Positions 6,849-15,200 are shown, numbered from the stretch's first letter. The stretch: 33,555 nucleotides of DNA from Rhodopila globiformis (GCF_002937115.1 NZ_NHRY01000061.1:1-33555), one strand, 5' to 3'. The notes: generated from the letters alone by a model not told the origin. Numbers and translations: made by a program.

Positions 6849-8216
6849 ATGAGATTATCCATGCCTTGGTTTGTCCGCCTTGCCGTCATTGTGGTTTTTG
6901 CAACGGGCCTCCAGGCCGCGCCCGCGCCGGCCCTTGCCGGGTCCGATCAGCCACCCGGGATGATCGCCGCCGTCGTCGCCAGGGTGCGGGATTCGGTGAT
7001 GCGCATCGTCGTCGTGCATCCGCCCGAGGCGCCGCCCGGCGAGAAAACCATGGCCAAGGCCGGCGAAGGGCACCCGGTGACGCGGATCGGATCGGGCTTC
7101 GTCATCGATCCCGACGGCCTGGTCGCCACCAACCGCCACGTGGTGGAGAACGCCACCGCCATTTTCGTCGCCACGCCGGACGGCGGCCGGTTCCGCGCCG
7201 AGATCGTCGGCATGCCGCACAAGGCTGACATCGCCCTGCTGCGCATCCATACGGGCTACAAGCTGCCGGCGATCAAGTGGGGCAACAGCGACGCGCTGCG
7301 GCCCGGGGACACGGTGATCGCCATCGGCAGCCCGTTCGGCTTCGACAACACCGTCACCGCCGGCATCGTCAGCAGCGTCAACCGCGACATCATGGAAACG
7401 CCGTTCGACGACTACATCCAGACCGACGCCGCCATCAATCACGGCAACTCCGGCGGCCCCCTGTTCAACATAAACGGCGAGGTCGTCGGCATGAACAGCG
7501 TGCTGTACGCCCCCGGCACCTACAGCGGCTCGGTCGGCCTGGGCTTCGCGATCCCGTCCAACGACCTGCGCTTCGTCCTGTCGCGGCTGGAGGAATACGG
7601 CCAGGTCCGCGCCGGCATGCTGCCGTTCCGTACCCAGAGCGTAACGGCGATGATGGCCGAGGCCATCGGCTCGCCCGCCCCGGGCGGTGCCCTGATCGCC
7701 GCGCTGGGGCCGCGCGGCGACGAAATGAACGGCCTGATCCAGCCGGGCGACGTCATCCGCACCTTCAATGGCGAGGTCGTGACCGATCCGCGCGACCTCG
7801 CCCGCAAGGCAGCGCGGGCGCCGATCGGCAGCACGGTGAGACTGGGAATTTGCCGCAGCGGCACCATCATGGCCGTGAATGTGCCGATCCTGGCGTATGA
7901 TCCGCACCCGCAACCGATTCAGGAGCCGGGTCCGCCGCCGAAGATGCTGGGCCTGCAATTCTCCGCCGCCGAGGGTTCCGACGGCACGATACGCGGCGTT
8001 GCCGTATCGGCGATCGACCCCACCGGCAGCGCCGCGGACAGCGGGCTGCAGACCGGCGACATCATCCTGCGGGTGCAGCAGCAGCCCATATCGACGCCGG
8101 AACAGGCCCGGGCGGCGCTGCAGGCCCGGGCCGCGGCCAAACAGCCCTATGCCGCCGTCCTGGTGGAGCGGAACGAGAAGCGCACCTGGATCCCGGTCGC
8201 CCTGCCGGGAGAATGA
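6849..8216 (+). CDS. HtrA/Deg-type secreted serine protease with two PDZ domains
   Basis: Predicted periplasmic quality-control protease. The 455-residue protein begins with a signal peptide (hydrophobic 9-21, probable cleavage after ALA at residue 30). A chymotrypsin-fold domain follows with the triad His97 (ATNRHVV), Asp127 (KADIALL) and Ser201 (NHGNSGGPLFN). A first PDZ-like domain spans roughly 285-345 (GLIQPGDVIRTFNG) and a second roughly 385-445 (GLQTGDIILRVQQQPI). This architecture and length match DegP/DegQ/MucD proteins. The start has no strong Shine-Dalgarno; an ATG four codons downstream is possible. It diverges from the LivG-type gene over 266 bases, and its stop overlaps a possible upstream start of the next gene, suggesting co-transcription. 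Confidence 0.9.
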   Translation: MRLSMPWFVRLAVIVVFATGLQAAPAPALAGSDQPPGMIAAVVARVRDSVMRIVVVHPPEAPPGEKTMAKAGEGHPVTRIGSGFVIDPDGLVATNRHVVENATAIFVATPDGGRFRAEIVGMPHKADIALLRIHTGYKLPAIKWGNSDALRPGDTVIAIGSPFGFDNTVTAGIVSSVNRDIMETPFDDYIQTDAAINHGNSGGPLFNINGEVVGMNSVLYAPGTYSGSVGLGFAIPSNDLRFVLSRLEEYGQVRAGMLPFRTQSVTAMMAEAIGSPAPGGALIAALGPRGDEMNGLIQPGDVIRTFNGEVVTDPRDLARKAARAPIGSTVRLGICRSGTIMAVNVPILAYDPHPQPIQEPGPPPKMLGLQFSAAEGSDGTIRGVAVSAIDPTGSAADSGLQTGDIILRVQQQPISTPEQARAALQARAAAKQPYAAVLVERNEKRTWIPVALPGE

Positions 8217-8296
8217 ACCGCCGCCTGGGCGATCGCTGGTTGCCCGCTCTGCGCGGAGCCCATACGCTAACCGGTTTCGAGCGCAGCGGAGCGGCG

Positions 8297-9442
8297 ATGG
8301 ATAACACCCTGCACGAACGGCTTACGACATGGCGGCGCCACCTGCACGCCAACCCCGACCTGACGCTGCACGAAGCCCGCACCGCCGCCTTCGTGCAGGA
8401 ACGCCTGCGGGAGCTTGGCATTCCCTGCGTCGGCGGCATCGGCGGCCATGGCGTGGTGGCAACGATCAGGCGCGGCGCCTCCAACCGCTCGGTGGGGCTG
8501 CGCGCCGACATGGATGCTTTGCCGATCCAGGAGGCCACCGGTGTGGCGCATGCGTCTTGCAATCCCGGCGTGATGCATGCGTGCGGCCATGACGGCCACA
8601 CCGTTTCGCTACTGGGCGCGGCGGCGCTGCTGGCGGCGGACACCGCGTGGTCCGGCACGGTGCAGCTTGTCTTCCAGCCGGCCGAGGAAGGCGGCGGCGG
8701 CGCGCGCAGCATGATCGAGGACGGCCTGTTCGACCGTTTTCCAATGGAACGGATTTTCGCCTATCATAACTGGCCGGGCCTGGAGGCCGGCACGGTGGCG
8801 GTGCACGACGGGCCGGTGATGGCGGCGGGCAACCGGCTGTTCTTCACCGTCACCGGCCATGGCGGCCACGCCGCGCTGCCGCACATGACCCGCGATCCGA
8901 TGGTTGCGGCCGCGCACCTGCTGCTGGCGCTGCAGTCCGTGGTGTCGCGTTCCGTCGATCCGCTGGACAGCGCCGTGGTGAGCATCGGCGTGATCCAGGC
9001 CGGTTCGGCGGCGAACCAGATTCCCGCCAGCGCCGAGCTGCGCGGCACCATGCGCGTGCTGCGCGAGGACGTGCGCGAACAGGTGCAACAGGCGATCCGC
9101 CGCATCGCCCGGGGCGTAGCCACTAGCTTCGCTGTCGACATCGACATGCGGATCGCCAACCGCCTGCCGGTGACGCGGAACACCCCGGCGGAGCGCGACT
9201 TCGCGGCCGAGGCCGCACGCTCGGCCGGCCTGATGCTGCGCCGCGACATGGCGCCGGCAATGACTGGCGAGGATTTTTCCTGGTTCTTGCAGCACCGTCC
9301 CGGCGCCTTCGTCTGGATCGGCAACGGCCCTGCCGATGGCGGTCGGGAACTGCACAATGCCGGCTATGACTTCAACGATGCGATCCTGCCGGCGGCGTCC
9401 GGCTACCTGGCGGCGGTGGCGAAGCGCGCCCTGGTCGGATGA
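8297..9442 (+). CDS. M20-family amidohydrolase (hippurate/N-acyl-amino acid hydrolase type)
   Basis: Predicted cytoplasmic metallopeptidase that hydrolyses N-acyl or conjugated amino acids. Counting from the ATG at 8297 (381 residues, normal for the family), the metal and catalytic signatures are GLRADMDALPIQE at 67-79, Cys96 and His98 in ACGHDGHT, the Glu pair 130-131 in FQPAEEGGGGA, His157 in YHNWPG, and a C-terminal His in LHNAGYDFND. The central dimerisation domain starts near 180 (GHGGHAALPH). A longer frame begins at 8213 with ATGA overlap of the protease stop, but its extra 28 residues lack family similarity. GGAG sits five bases before 8297. Substrate is unknown; indole-acetyl-amino acid, hippurate and N-acetyl amino acids are the usual choices. 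Confidence 0.88.
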   Translation: MDNTLHERLTTWRRHLHANPDLTLHEARTAAFVQERLRELGIPCVGGIGGHGVVATIRRGASNRSVGLRADMDALPIQEATGVAHASCNPGVMHACGHDGHTVSLLGAAALLAADTAWSGTVQLVFQPAEEGGGGARSMIEDGLFDRFPMERIFAYHNWPGLEAGTVAVHDGPVMAAGNRLFFTVTGHGGHAALPHMTRDPMVAAAHLLLALQSVVSRSVDPLDSAVVSIGVIQAGSAANQIPASAELRGTMRVLREDVREQVQQAIRRIARGVATSFAVDIDMRIANRLPVTRNTPAERDFAAEAARSAGLMLRRDMAPAMTGEDFSWFLQHRPGAFVWIGNGPADGGRELHNAGYDFNDAILPAASGYLAAVAKRALVG

Positions 9443-9509
9443 CGCTTGCCGGCGCGGGCGCGGCATTCCAATGTTGTGGTCTCAACCAAACCTAAGAGGA
9501 GTTCCCCGC

Positions 9510-9908
9510 ATGGCCGACATCCCCGCCGGCTTTCTCGACCTGCTGACACAGAAGAAAGCTTTCGCCAGTCTCGCGACCATCCAACCCGACGGGTCGCCGC
9601 AGGTCACACCGGTCTGGTTCGACTACACCAACGGCGTGATCCGGGTGAACACCGCGAAAGGCCGGGTCAAGGCGCGCAACCTGTCGAAGGGCGCGAAGGT
9701 CGCGCTGTCGATCATGGACCCGGACAATGCTTACCGCTACATTCAGATCCGCGGCACGGTTACAAATGAGACGGTCGATGGCGCGGATGCCCACATCGAC
9801 AGCCTGGCCAAGAAGTACATTGGCCAGGACACCTATCCCTGGCGCGGCCCGAACGAGACTCGCGTGATGTACGAAATCACCCCATCGGCTACGCACACGA
9901 TGGGGTAG
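9510..9908 (+). CDS. PPOX-class flavin/F420-dependent oxidoreductase
   Basis: A 132-residue split-barrel flavoprotein of the pyridoxamine-5'-phosphate-oxidase-like superfamily. Typical segments are FASLATIQPDGSPQVTPVWFD near residues 18-38, the strand VIRVNTAKGRVKARNL, and VALSIMDPDNAYRYIQIRGTV. These match the small 'PPOX class F420-dependent' group (TIGR03618-like) rather than true PdxH, which is about 210 residues. An AAGAGGAG site precedes the ATG. Such proteins bind FMN, F420 or haem, and the cofactor cannot be chosen from sequence. It follows the amidohydrolase by 67 bases and precedes a long leader region. Confidence 0.82.
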   Translation: MADIPAGFLDLLTQKKAFASLATIQPDGSPQVTPVWFDYTNGVIRVNTAKGRVKARNLSKGAKVALSIMDPDNAYRYIQIRGTVTNETVDGADAHIDSLAKKYIGQDTYPWRGPNETRVMYEITPSATHTMG

Positions 9909-9925
9909 GCGGCTGATGGCGCCGT

Positions 9926-9958
9926 CGCGGGAAGGTGGCTGCCGGCCATCGTCCCGCG
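9926..9958 (+). terminator. Weak hairpin after the PPOX gene
   Basis: CGCGGGA at 9926-9932 pairs with TCCCGCG at 9952-9958 over a 19-base loop, 17 bases past the stop. No T-run follows. It is a plausible but weak terminator. Confidence 0.3.
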
Positions 9959-9987
9959 GCTGATGCGGTCGTGCAGTCCGTGTCGGA

Positions 9988-10365
9988 TTATTAATTTATA
10001 CTTGGCATTTGCAGTGCCGGGCGGCACACTTGCCAGGTGCCGGTTCCATATGAGAACATAAATAGCGAGGAAACGGATGCGGCACAACCGCAACATTGCG
10101 CGAAAGTGTATAGCCAGCCCCTCAATCTTTGCGTAGCGTCGATAGGGTAGCCTGAGGCTTGGAAACCAACAACAGTATCTTCAGGTGCGGGAGGGCCGGC
10201 CATACTGCACTACAACATAGTGGCACTTCTGCCTGATGATGCACCGCAACATGCCAGCGGGGCTTTTCCGCTGTACTGTCAGGTCGTGCCGATTTCCAAT
10301 TGAGTACCGCTGCAGCATGCTGCGCGGAAACCCTTCATTCTCGAGAGCAGGGGAAGAAACACCAG
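9988..10365 (+). promoter_or_regulatory. Long AT-spotted leader with hairpins ahead of the oxidation cluster
   Basis: The region from 9909 to 10365 holds no gene. An unusually AT-rich patch lies at 9988-10002 and ends in TATACT (9997-10002), a good -10 candidate, but no matching -35 is seen. Downstream are several hairpins: GTGCC-GGGC-GGCAC at 10014-10027 enclosed by TGGCA/TGCCA (10003 and 10031); CCTGA/TCAGG (10151 and 10181) enclosing TTGG-AAA-CCAA; and TGCACTA-CAACA-TAGTG(G)CA at 10206-10225. If transcription starts near 10010, the untranslated leader is about 355 bases. It may be regulatory RNA or simply contain a closer promoter. I cannot match it to a known riboswitch. Confidence 0.35.
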
Positions 10366-10818
10366 ATGATCACTTTGATCGTAAACGGGAAAGAACATAA
10401 TTGGGACGGCGATCCGTCCTTGCCGCTGCTGTGGTATCTGCGCGACGAGGTTGGCCTGACCGGCACCAAGTTCGGCTGCGGCCACGCCTTCTGCGGCGCC
10501 TGCACGGTGCATCTCGACGGCGTCGCCGTCCGTTCGTGCAGCACCTCGATGCATGAGGCCGCCGATCGGCATATCACCACTATCGAGGGCCTGGATCCCG
10601 CCGGCAACCATCCGGTGCAGAAGGCCTGGCGCGAGGTCAACGTGCCGCAATGCGGCTATTGCCAGTCCGGGCAGATCATGCAGGCTTCTGCTCTGATTAG
10701 GCAGAATCCGCATCCGACGACCGAAGAAATCCGCGAAACGATGGCCGGCAATATCTGCCGCTGCGGCTGTTATCAGCGCATCGAGGCGGCGGTTCGCCTG
10801 GCAGCGACGGGGGCCTGA
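10366..10818 (+). CDS. (2Fe-2S)-binding small subunit of xanthine-dehydrogenase-family enzyme (IorA-like)
   Basis: Electron-transfer subunit of a molybdenum hydroxylase. The 150-residue protein has the plant-type ferredoxin cluster ligands Cys38, Cys43, Cys46 and Cys58, and the second cluster ligands Cys96, Cys99, Cys131 and Cys133 (QCGYCQSGQ and [10 protein letters not shown]), as in IorA and the small subunit of acetic-acid-bacterial aldehyde dehydrogenase. It has no signal peptide, so it is expected to be exported as a passenger with the Tat-tagged large subunit encoded three bases downstream. The ATG at 10366 is used because GGGGAAG precedes it and the family begins here ([11 protein letters not shown]). 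No FAD-binding medium subunit is present, which fits enzymes that pass electrons to cytochromes instead of NAD. Confidence 0.9.
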   Translation: MITLIVNGKEHNWDGDPSLPLLWYLRDEVGLTGTKFGCGHAFCGACTVHLDGVAVRSCSTSMHEAADRHITTIEGLDPAGNHPVQKAWREVNVPQCGYCQSGQIMQASALIRQNPHPTTEEIRETMAGNICRCGCYQRIEAAVRLAATGA

Positions 10819-10821
10819 ACC

Positions 10822-13119
10822 ATGTTCCAATATCGCGTTGAGAACGTTTCCCGCCGTGGCGTACTGCAGGGCCTGGGAATCACCGCCGGTCTGGTGCTCG
10901 CCGTACCGGTGATGTCGCGCCGCGGCATGGCCGCGACCGGCATGGCGACCTACAAGACCGGTGCCGACAAGATGCCGCACGGCACGGTCAATGATCCGCG
11001 CGCCTTCGTTGCCATCGCCCCGGATGGGATCGTGACCATCATAGCCTCCCGCTCCGAGATGGGCACCGGCGTGCGCACCAGCCTGCCGATGATCGTCGCC
11101 GATGAAATGAACGCGGACTGGGGCCGCGTGCAGGTGAAGCAGGCGGACGCCGACGAGGCCAAGTACGGCAACCAGGACACCGACGGGTCCCGCAGCACCC
11201 GCCACTTCCTGATCCCCATGCGCCAGGTCGGCGCGGCCGCCCGCATGATGCTGGAAGCCGCCGCCGCCAAGCAGTGGGGCGTGCCGGTGTCCGAGGTCAA
11301 GGCGGACAACCACGAGGTGATTCACACGCCGACCGGCCGCAAGCTGGGCTATGGCGACCTGGCGACCGCCGCCGCCGCGGAACCCGTGCCCGATCCTTCG
11401 CAACTGCAGATGAAGGACCCGAAGGACTTCCGCTACATCGGCAAGGGCAAGGTCAGCATCGTCGACCTGCACGACATCACCGTCGGCAAGGCGATGTACG
11501 GCATCGACACGCGGCTGCCGGGCATGAAATACGCTGTCATCGCCCGCCCGCCCGTCGTCGGCGGCAAGGTGGTTTCGTTCGATCCGACCGACGCCATGAA
11601 GGTCTCGGGCGTGGAAAAGGTGATGGAGGTCAAGGGCTGGCCCTGGCCGTCCAAGTTCCAGCCGCTGGGCGGCGTCGCCGTCATCGCACGCAACACCGGC
11701 GCGGCGATCAAGGGACGCGACGCGCTGAAGATCGTCTGGGACGACGGAGCGAATGCCCACTACGATTCCGCCGTCTATCGCCGCGAGCTTGAGGAAGCGG
11801 CGCGCAAGCCCGGCCTTGTTGTCAGGAACAACGGCGACGTCGATGCGGCCATGAAGTCCGCCGACAAGATCGTTGTCGGCGAATACTACCTGCCGCATTT
11901 CGCCCACGCCCCGATGGAGCCCCCGGTCGCCACGGCGAATGTCGCGGACGGCAAGGCCGAGATCTGGGCGCCGGTGCAAAGCCCGCAGGGTACCCTCGAT
12001 GACGCGGCCAAGACACTGGGCCTGAAGCCGGAGGACGTTACGGTACACGTGACGTTGCTGGGCGGCGGATTCGGCCGGAAGTCGAAATGCGACTATGCCC
12101 TGGAGGCAGCCATCATCTCCCAGGCCATCGGCGCGCCGGTGCGGGTGCAGTGGACCCGTGAGGATGATATCCAGCACGACTTCTACCACACCGTCTCGGC
12201 CGAACGGATTGAGGCCGGCCTGGACAAGAACGGCAAGGTCATTGCCTGGCGGCACCGCAGCGTGGCGCCGACGATCATGTCCACGTTCAAGGCCGGCGCG
12301 AACCACGAGGCGCCGTTCGAGCTTGGTATGGGCCTGGTCGACCTGCCGTTCGACATCCAGAACATCCGCTGCGAGAACCCGGCCGCCGAGGCCCATACCC
12401 GCATCGGCTGGTTCCGCTCGGTGTCGAACATTCCGCATGCGTTTGCGGTGCAGACCATGGTTTCGGAAATCGCCCACGCCACCGGCCGCGATCCCAAGGA
12501 CATGCTGCTGGAACTGATCGGCCCGGCGCGCCTGGTCGATGTCGGCCCGTCGGTCAAGGATCTCTGGGACTATGGCGAGCCGATCAGCAGCTACCCTATC
12601 GACGCCGGACGGCTGCGCAAGGTGGTGGAACTGGTCGCCGAAAAAGGCGAGTGGGGCCGCCAGGTGCCGAAGGGCCACGGGCTGGGCATCGCGGTGCACC
12701 GCAGCTTCGTCAGCTACGTCGCCACGATCGTCGAGGTCGCGGTTGACAGCAAGGGCAAGATGACGATCCCGCGGGTGGATACCGCGATCGACTGCGGCAT
12801 CTATGTGAATCCGGAACGGATCCAGTCGCAGATCGAGGGCGCAGCGATCATGGGCCTCAGCCTGGCCAAGTATGGCGAGATCACCTTCAAGCACGGTCGC
12901 GCCATGCAGAAGAACTTCGACACCTTCCAGGTTGGCCGGATGAGCGACAGCCCGATGGTTACCAACGTTCACATTATGCCGGCGACGTGGGCGGTCCCGC
13001 CGAGCGGTGTGGGTGAACCGGGCGTCCCGCCGTTCGCGCCGGCGCTGTGCAATGCGATCTTCGCCGCCACCGGCAAGCGCATTCGCCACCTGCCGATCGG
13101 CAAGCAACTCGAAGTGTAA
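10822..13119 (+). CDS. Molybdopterin-binding large subunit, Tat-exported (IorB-like aldehyde/heterocycle oxidoreductase)
   Basis: Catalytic subunit of a xanthine-dehydrogenase-family hydroxylase that inserts water-derived oxygen into an aldehyde or N-heterocycle. The 765-residue protein starts with a twin-arginine signal, VSRRGVLQGLG at residues 9-19, followed by a hydrophobic stretch, so the dimer acts in the periplasm. Molybdopterin-contact motifs include GGGFGRK at 414-420 and the C-terminal GVGEPGVPPFAPA with the catalytic Glu732. Size and layout match IorB and the membrane-linked aldehyde dehydrogenases of acetic acid bacteria, not cytosolic xanthine dehydrogenase. In those systems a cytochrome c subunit takes the electrons; here a cytochrome c and a Rieske protein lie downstream. 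Because two alcohol dehydrogenases follow, oxidation of the resulting aldehyde is the most attractive role, but this is inference; isoquinoline-like substrates remain possible. Confidence 0.88.
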   Translation: MFQYRVENVSRRGVLQGLGITAGLVLAVPVMSRRGMAATGMATYKTGADKMPHGTVNDPRAFVAIAPDGIVTIIASRSEMGTGVRTSLPMIVADEMNADWGRVQVKQADADEAKYGNQDTDGSRSTRHFLIPMRQVGAAARMMLEAAAAKQWGVPVSEVKADNHEVIHTPTGRKLGYGDLATAAAAEPVPDPSQLQMKDPKDFRYIGKGKVSIVDLHDITVGKAMYGIDTRLPGMKYAVIARPPVVGGKVVSFDPTDAMKVSGVEKVMEVKGWPWPSKFQPLGGVAVIARNTGAAIKGRDALKIVWDDGANAHYDSAVYRRELEEAARKPGLVVRNNGDVDAAMKSADKIVVGEYYLPHFAHAPMEPPVATANVADGKAEIWAPVQSPQGTLDDAAKTLGLKPEDVTVHVTLLGGGFGRKSKCDYALEAAIISQAIGAPVRVQWTREDDIQHDFYHTVSAERIEAGLDKNGKVIAWRHRSVAPTIMSTFKAGANHEAPFELGMGLVDLPFDIQNIRCENPAAEAHTRIGWFRSVSNIPHAFAVQTMVSEIAHATGRDPKDMLLELIGPARLVDVGPSVKDLWDYGEPISSYPIDAGRLRKVVELVAEKGEWGRQVPKGHGLGIAVHRSFVSYVATIVEVAVDSKGKMTIPRVDTAIDCGIYVNPERIQSQIEGAAIMGLSLAKYGEITFKHGRAMQKNFDTFQVGRMSDSPMVTNVHIMPATWAVPPSGVGEPGVPPFAPALCNAIFAATGKRIRHLPIGKQLEV

Positions 13120-13134
13120 GTGAGGAACGACGCA

Positions 13135-13374
13135 TTGAAGCATCTGTCAATGATCGTCGGTTTCGGTGCGGTCCTGCTCCTTTGGGGCGGGACCGGACTG
13201 GCTGACGACCCCAACGCTCAGATCGGTAACGGACCGAAGGTCGAGAAGTCCATAACCCCACCGTCTGCGCCGGCGGCGAGCCGGACGCAGGCGACGGGGG
13301 CGACCAACCAGAGTCACAAAGTCAAGAAAATGAACAAAAAAGCGAAGGCCAAGATCGAAACGGAAGGCAAGTAG
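13135..13374 (+). CDS. Small Lys-rich secreted protein of unknown function
   Basis: A 79-residue protein beginning, in this reading, at TTG 13135 (MKHLSMIVGFGAVLLLWGG). GAGGAA lies seven bases upstream. An in-frame GTG at 13120 directly abuts the previous stop codon and would add five residues. The N-terminus is a clear signal peptide with probable cleavage after GLA. The mature part is short, lacks Cys, is rich in Pro, Ala, Thr and Ser, and ends with a strongly basic tail (KVKKMNKKAKAKIETEGK). It sits between the molybdoenzyme and the first PQQ dehydrogenase and is probably co-transcribed with both. Its size and Lys content recall the MxaI small subunit of methanol dehydrogenase, but MxaI has Cys and Trp that are absent here, so homology is not claimed. 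Confidence 0.6.
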   Translation: MKHLSMIVGFGAVLLLWGGTGLADDPNAQIGNGPKVEKSITPPSAPAASRTQATGATNQSHKVKKMNKKAKAKIETEGK

Positions 13375-13387
13375 CCTGATAAAACGG

Positions 13388-13404
13388 ATCTGGGATGGAG
13401 AAAC
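13388..13404 (+). promoter_or_regulatory. Shared translation-initiation segment, copy 1
   Basis: ATCTGGGATGGAGAAAC precedes the first PQQ dehydrogenase start. The same segment with one change (ATCCGGGATGGAGAAAC) is at 17118-17134 before the second PQQ dehydrogenase. GGAG in it is the ribosome site and sets the starts at 13407 and 17138. The surrounding sequence is not similar. Confidence 0.6.
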
Positions 13405-13406
13405 GT

Positions 13407-15161
13407 ATGTCCAAGAATACCTTGATGGCGGCGTTCGCCGCCTTTCTTCTCGGCACGACATCGCTGGTATATGCGGCCGATGACGTTACGCCTGATAAAC
13501 TTTTGAATGCGGATTCGGAAGCCGGAAACTGGCTGACCAACCACAAGGATTACTCCGCGCACCGGTTCTCGACGCTGAACCAGATCAACAAGTCCAACGT
13601 CAAGAACCTGCATGTTGCCTGGACGTTGCAGCTTGGCGGCATCGAGGGCGGCGGAATCTGGTCGCACGGCGGGCTTGAAGGCACGCCAGTCGTACAAGAC
13701 GGATACATGTACGTAACGGATGGTTGGGGATCCGTTTACAAGATCGATACGCATGGCGGACAGGGAAAGATCCTCTGGCGGATGGACCCGAAGACCGACC
13801 ATGACTGGGCCGGCGCCGTTGCCTGCTGCGGCGTTGACAACCGCGGCGTGGCACTGGCCGGCAACATGGTGATCTCGCACACACTGGATGGGCGTCTGAT
13901 CGCCACCAACAAGGACACCGGCCAGATCGCCTGGCAGCGTCAGGTGGCCGATCCTGACAAGGGCGAGGTCATGACGGGCGCGCCCCTGGTGGTGAAGAAC
14001 CTGGCGATCTCCGGCGTGGCGGGCGCCGAGTATGGCATCCGCGGCTGGATTGCCGCCACCGACCTGACGACTCACAAGGAAGTCTGGCGCACCCATACCA
14101 TTCCGGCAAAAGGCGAGCCGGGCAGCGAAACCTGGAAGGACAACTACAACGCGGCCGCGATGGGCGGTGGCTCGACCTGGGTGACCGGCAGCTATGATCC
14201 GCGCACCAACACGCTGTACTGGGGCGTCGGCAATCCTGGGCCCGACTGGGATTCGGAATATCGTCCGGGCGACAACCTGTACACCGACAGCACCCTGGCG
14301 CTGGACCCGGATACCGGCAAGATCAAGTGGCACTACCAGCACACGCCGAACGACCCGTATGATTACGACAGCGTAGCGGAGAACGTTCTGGTTGATGCGC
14401 CGGTGCATGGGCGTGACGCGCACCTGGATCTGGAAGCCGATCGCAACGGCTTTGCCTACGCGGTGGATCGCGACACCGGCAACTTCATCTGGGGTCTGCC
14501 GTTCGTGAAGAAGGTGACGTGGACCAAGGGCCTGGATCCGGAAACCGGCAAGCCGGCAGAGTACGACCCGAAGAAGGCGGTACAGCAATACGCGGTCACG
14601 CCAAGCCGGCAGAACACCGTGACGATGATCTGCCCCGGCAACATGGGCGGCAAGAACTGGCCGCCGACCGCGTATAATCCGATTCTGAAGGAATGGTACA
14701 TTCCGGTCATCGAAAGCTGCAACCGCGTAACGGTAAAGCCTGAGAATCCGAACAAGAAGCCTCACCCGCGGGACCTGTTCACCGGCGGCGGACCTGACCA
14801 GCCTGTGCGCATCACCGGCAGCGTCACTGCGATCGACGTGACCACCGGCAAGGAAGTCGGCAAGCATGAAACGCCCTATCCAATGCTGGGCGGCCTGCTG
14901 ACCACGCCGGACCTGGTGTTCTACGGCCAGCCGGACGGCATCGTGGCCGCGCTGGATGCCAAGACGCTGGATCAGTTGTGGAGCTTCAACACCGGTGGCG
15001 GCGTCAACGCGCCCCCCATGACCTTTACCTCGGACGGCAAGCAGTATGTTGCGATTCTTGTCGGCCAGGGCGGGGCCTGGGACAAGTGGTTTATTGACGC
15101 AACTCCGGAACTGAAGAAGGTGCATCCGAGTTCTGCTCTGTATGTCTTCTCTCTGAACTAA
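13407..15161 (+). CDS. PQQ-dependent methanol/ethanol-family dehydrogenase 1
   Basis: Periplasmic quinoprotein alcohol dehydrogenase, an eight-bladed propeller oxidising primary alcohols and giving electrons to cytochrome c. The protein is 584 residues, with a signal peptide cleaved after VYA (residue 23). Hallmarks are the vicinal Cys140-Cys141 that form the ring over PQQ (AVACCGVDNRGVA), metal ligands Glu208 (GAEYGIRG) and Asn276 (WGVGNPGPD), catalytic Asp319, and an extra Asp321 two residues on (PYDYDSV). In the characterised family this Asp-x-Asp pattern marks lanthanide-dependent enzymes, while calcium MxaF has Ala at the second position. CPGNMGGKNWPPTAYNP is also diagnostic. GDNLYTDSTLALDPDTG is closer to ethanol-type (ExaA/PedE/PedH) than to XoxF or MxaF. 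The ATG at 13407 is preferred over 13395 because GGAG lies six bases before it. No XoxG/J or PQQ-synthesis genes are in the window. Confidence 0.92.
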   Translation: MSKNTLMAAFAAFLLGTTSLVYAADDVTPDKLLNADSEAGNWLTNHKDYSAHRFSTLNQINKSNVKNLHVAWTLQLGGIEGGGIWSHGGLEGTPVVQDGYMYVTDGWGSVYKIDTHGGQGKILWRMDPKTDHDWAGAVACCGVDNRGVALAGNMVISHTLDGRLIATNKDTGQIAWQRQVADPDKGEVMTGAPLVVKNLAISGVAGAEYGIRGWIAATDLTTHKEVWRTHTIPAKGEPGSETWKDNYNAAAMGGGSTWVTGSYDPRTNTLYWGVGNPGPDWDSEYRPGDNLYTDSTLALDPDTGKIKWHYQHTPNDPYDYDSVAENVLVDAPVHGRDAHLDLEADRNGFAYAVDRDTGNFIWGLPFVKKVTWTKGLDPETGKPAEYDPKKAVQQYAVTPSRQNTVTMICPGNMGGKNWPPTAYNPILKEWYIPVIESCNRVTVKPENPNKKPHPRDLFTGGGPDQPVRITGSVTAIDVTTGKEVGKHETPYPMLGGLLTTPDLVFYGQPDGIVAALDAKTLDQLWSFNTGGGVNAPPMTFTSDGKQYVAILVGQGGAWDKWFIDATPELKKVHPSSALYVFSLN

Positions 15162-15171
15162 GAAGGGTGTC

Positions 15172-15200
15172 CGGGGGCGGGGCGTGAAAACCCGCCCCCG
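15172..15200 (+). terminator. Strong hairpin between dehydrogenase 1 and the cytochrome gene
   Basis: CGGGGGCGGG at 15172-15181 pairs perfectly with CCCGCCCCCG at 15191-15200 over a nine-base loop, ten bases after the stop codon. No T-run follows. In the middle of a co-directional cluster this would lower downstream transcription or protect the 3' end of the upstream message. Confidence 0.6.

Noticed and set aside
9988..10365. Molybdenum-cofactor riboswitch upstream of the molybdoenzyme
   Set aside because: Several hairpins exist, but I could not match the known Moco consensus, so only a generic leader is reported.
10279..13143. A 954-codon open frame antisense to the molybdopterin subunit gene
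   Set aside because: High GC keeps the opposite strand open. The product is a low-complexity His/Arg/Ala/Asp string with no domain, and the plus strand has a clear family match.
13135..13374. Identification of the small secreted protein as MxaI
   Set aside because: Size and Lys content are similar, but the Cys and Trp pattern of MxaI is missing.
13407..15161. Calling dehydrogenase 1 XoxF or MxaF
   Set aside because: The GDNLYTDSTLALDPDTG region and lack of adjacent xoxGJ or mxa genes fit ethanol-type enzymes better; only the Asp-x-Asp is shared with XoxF.
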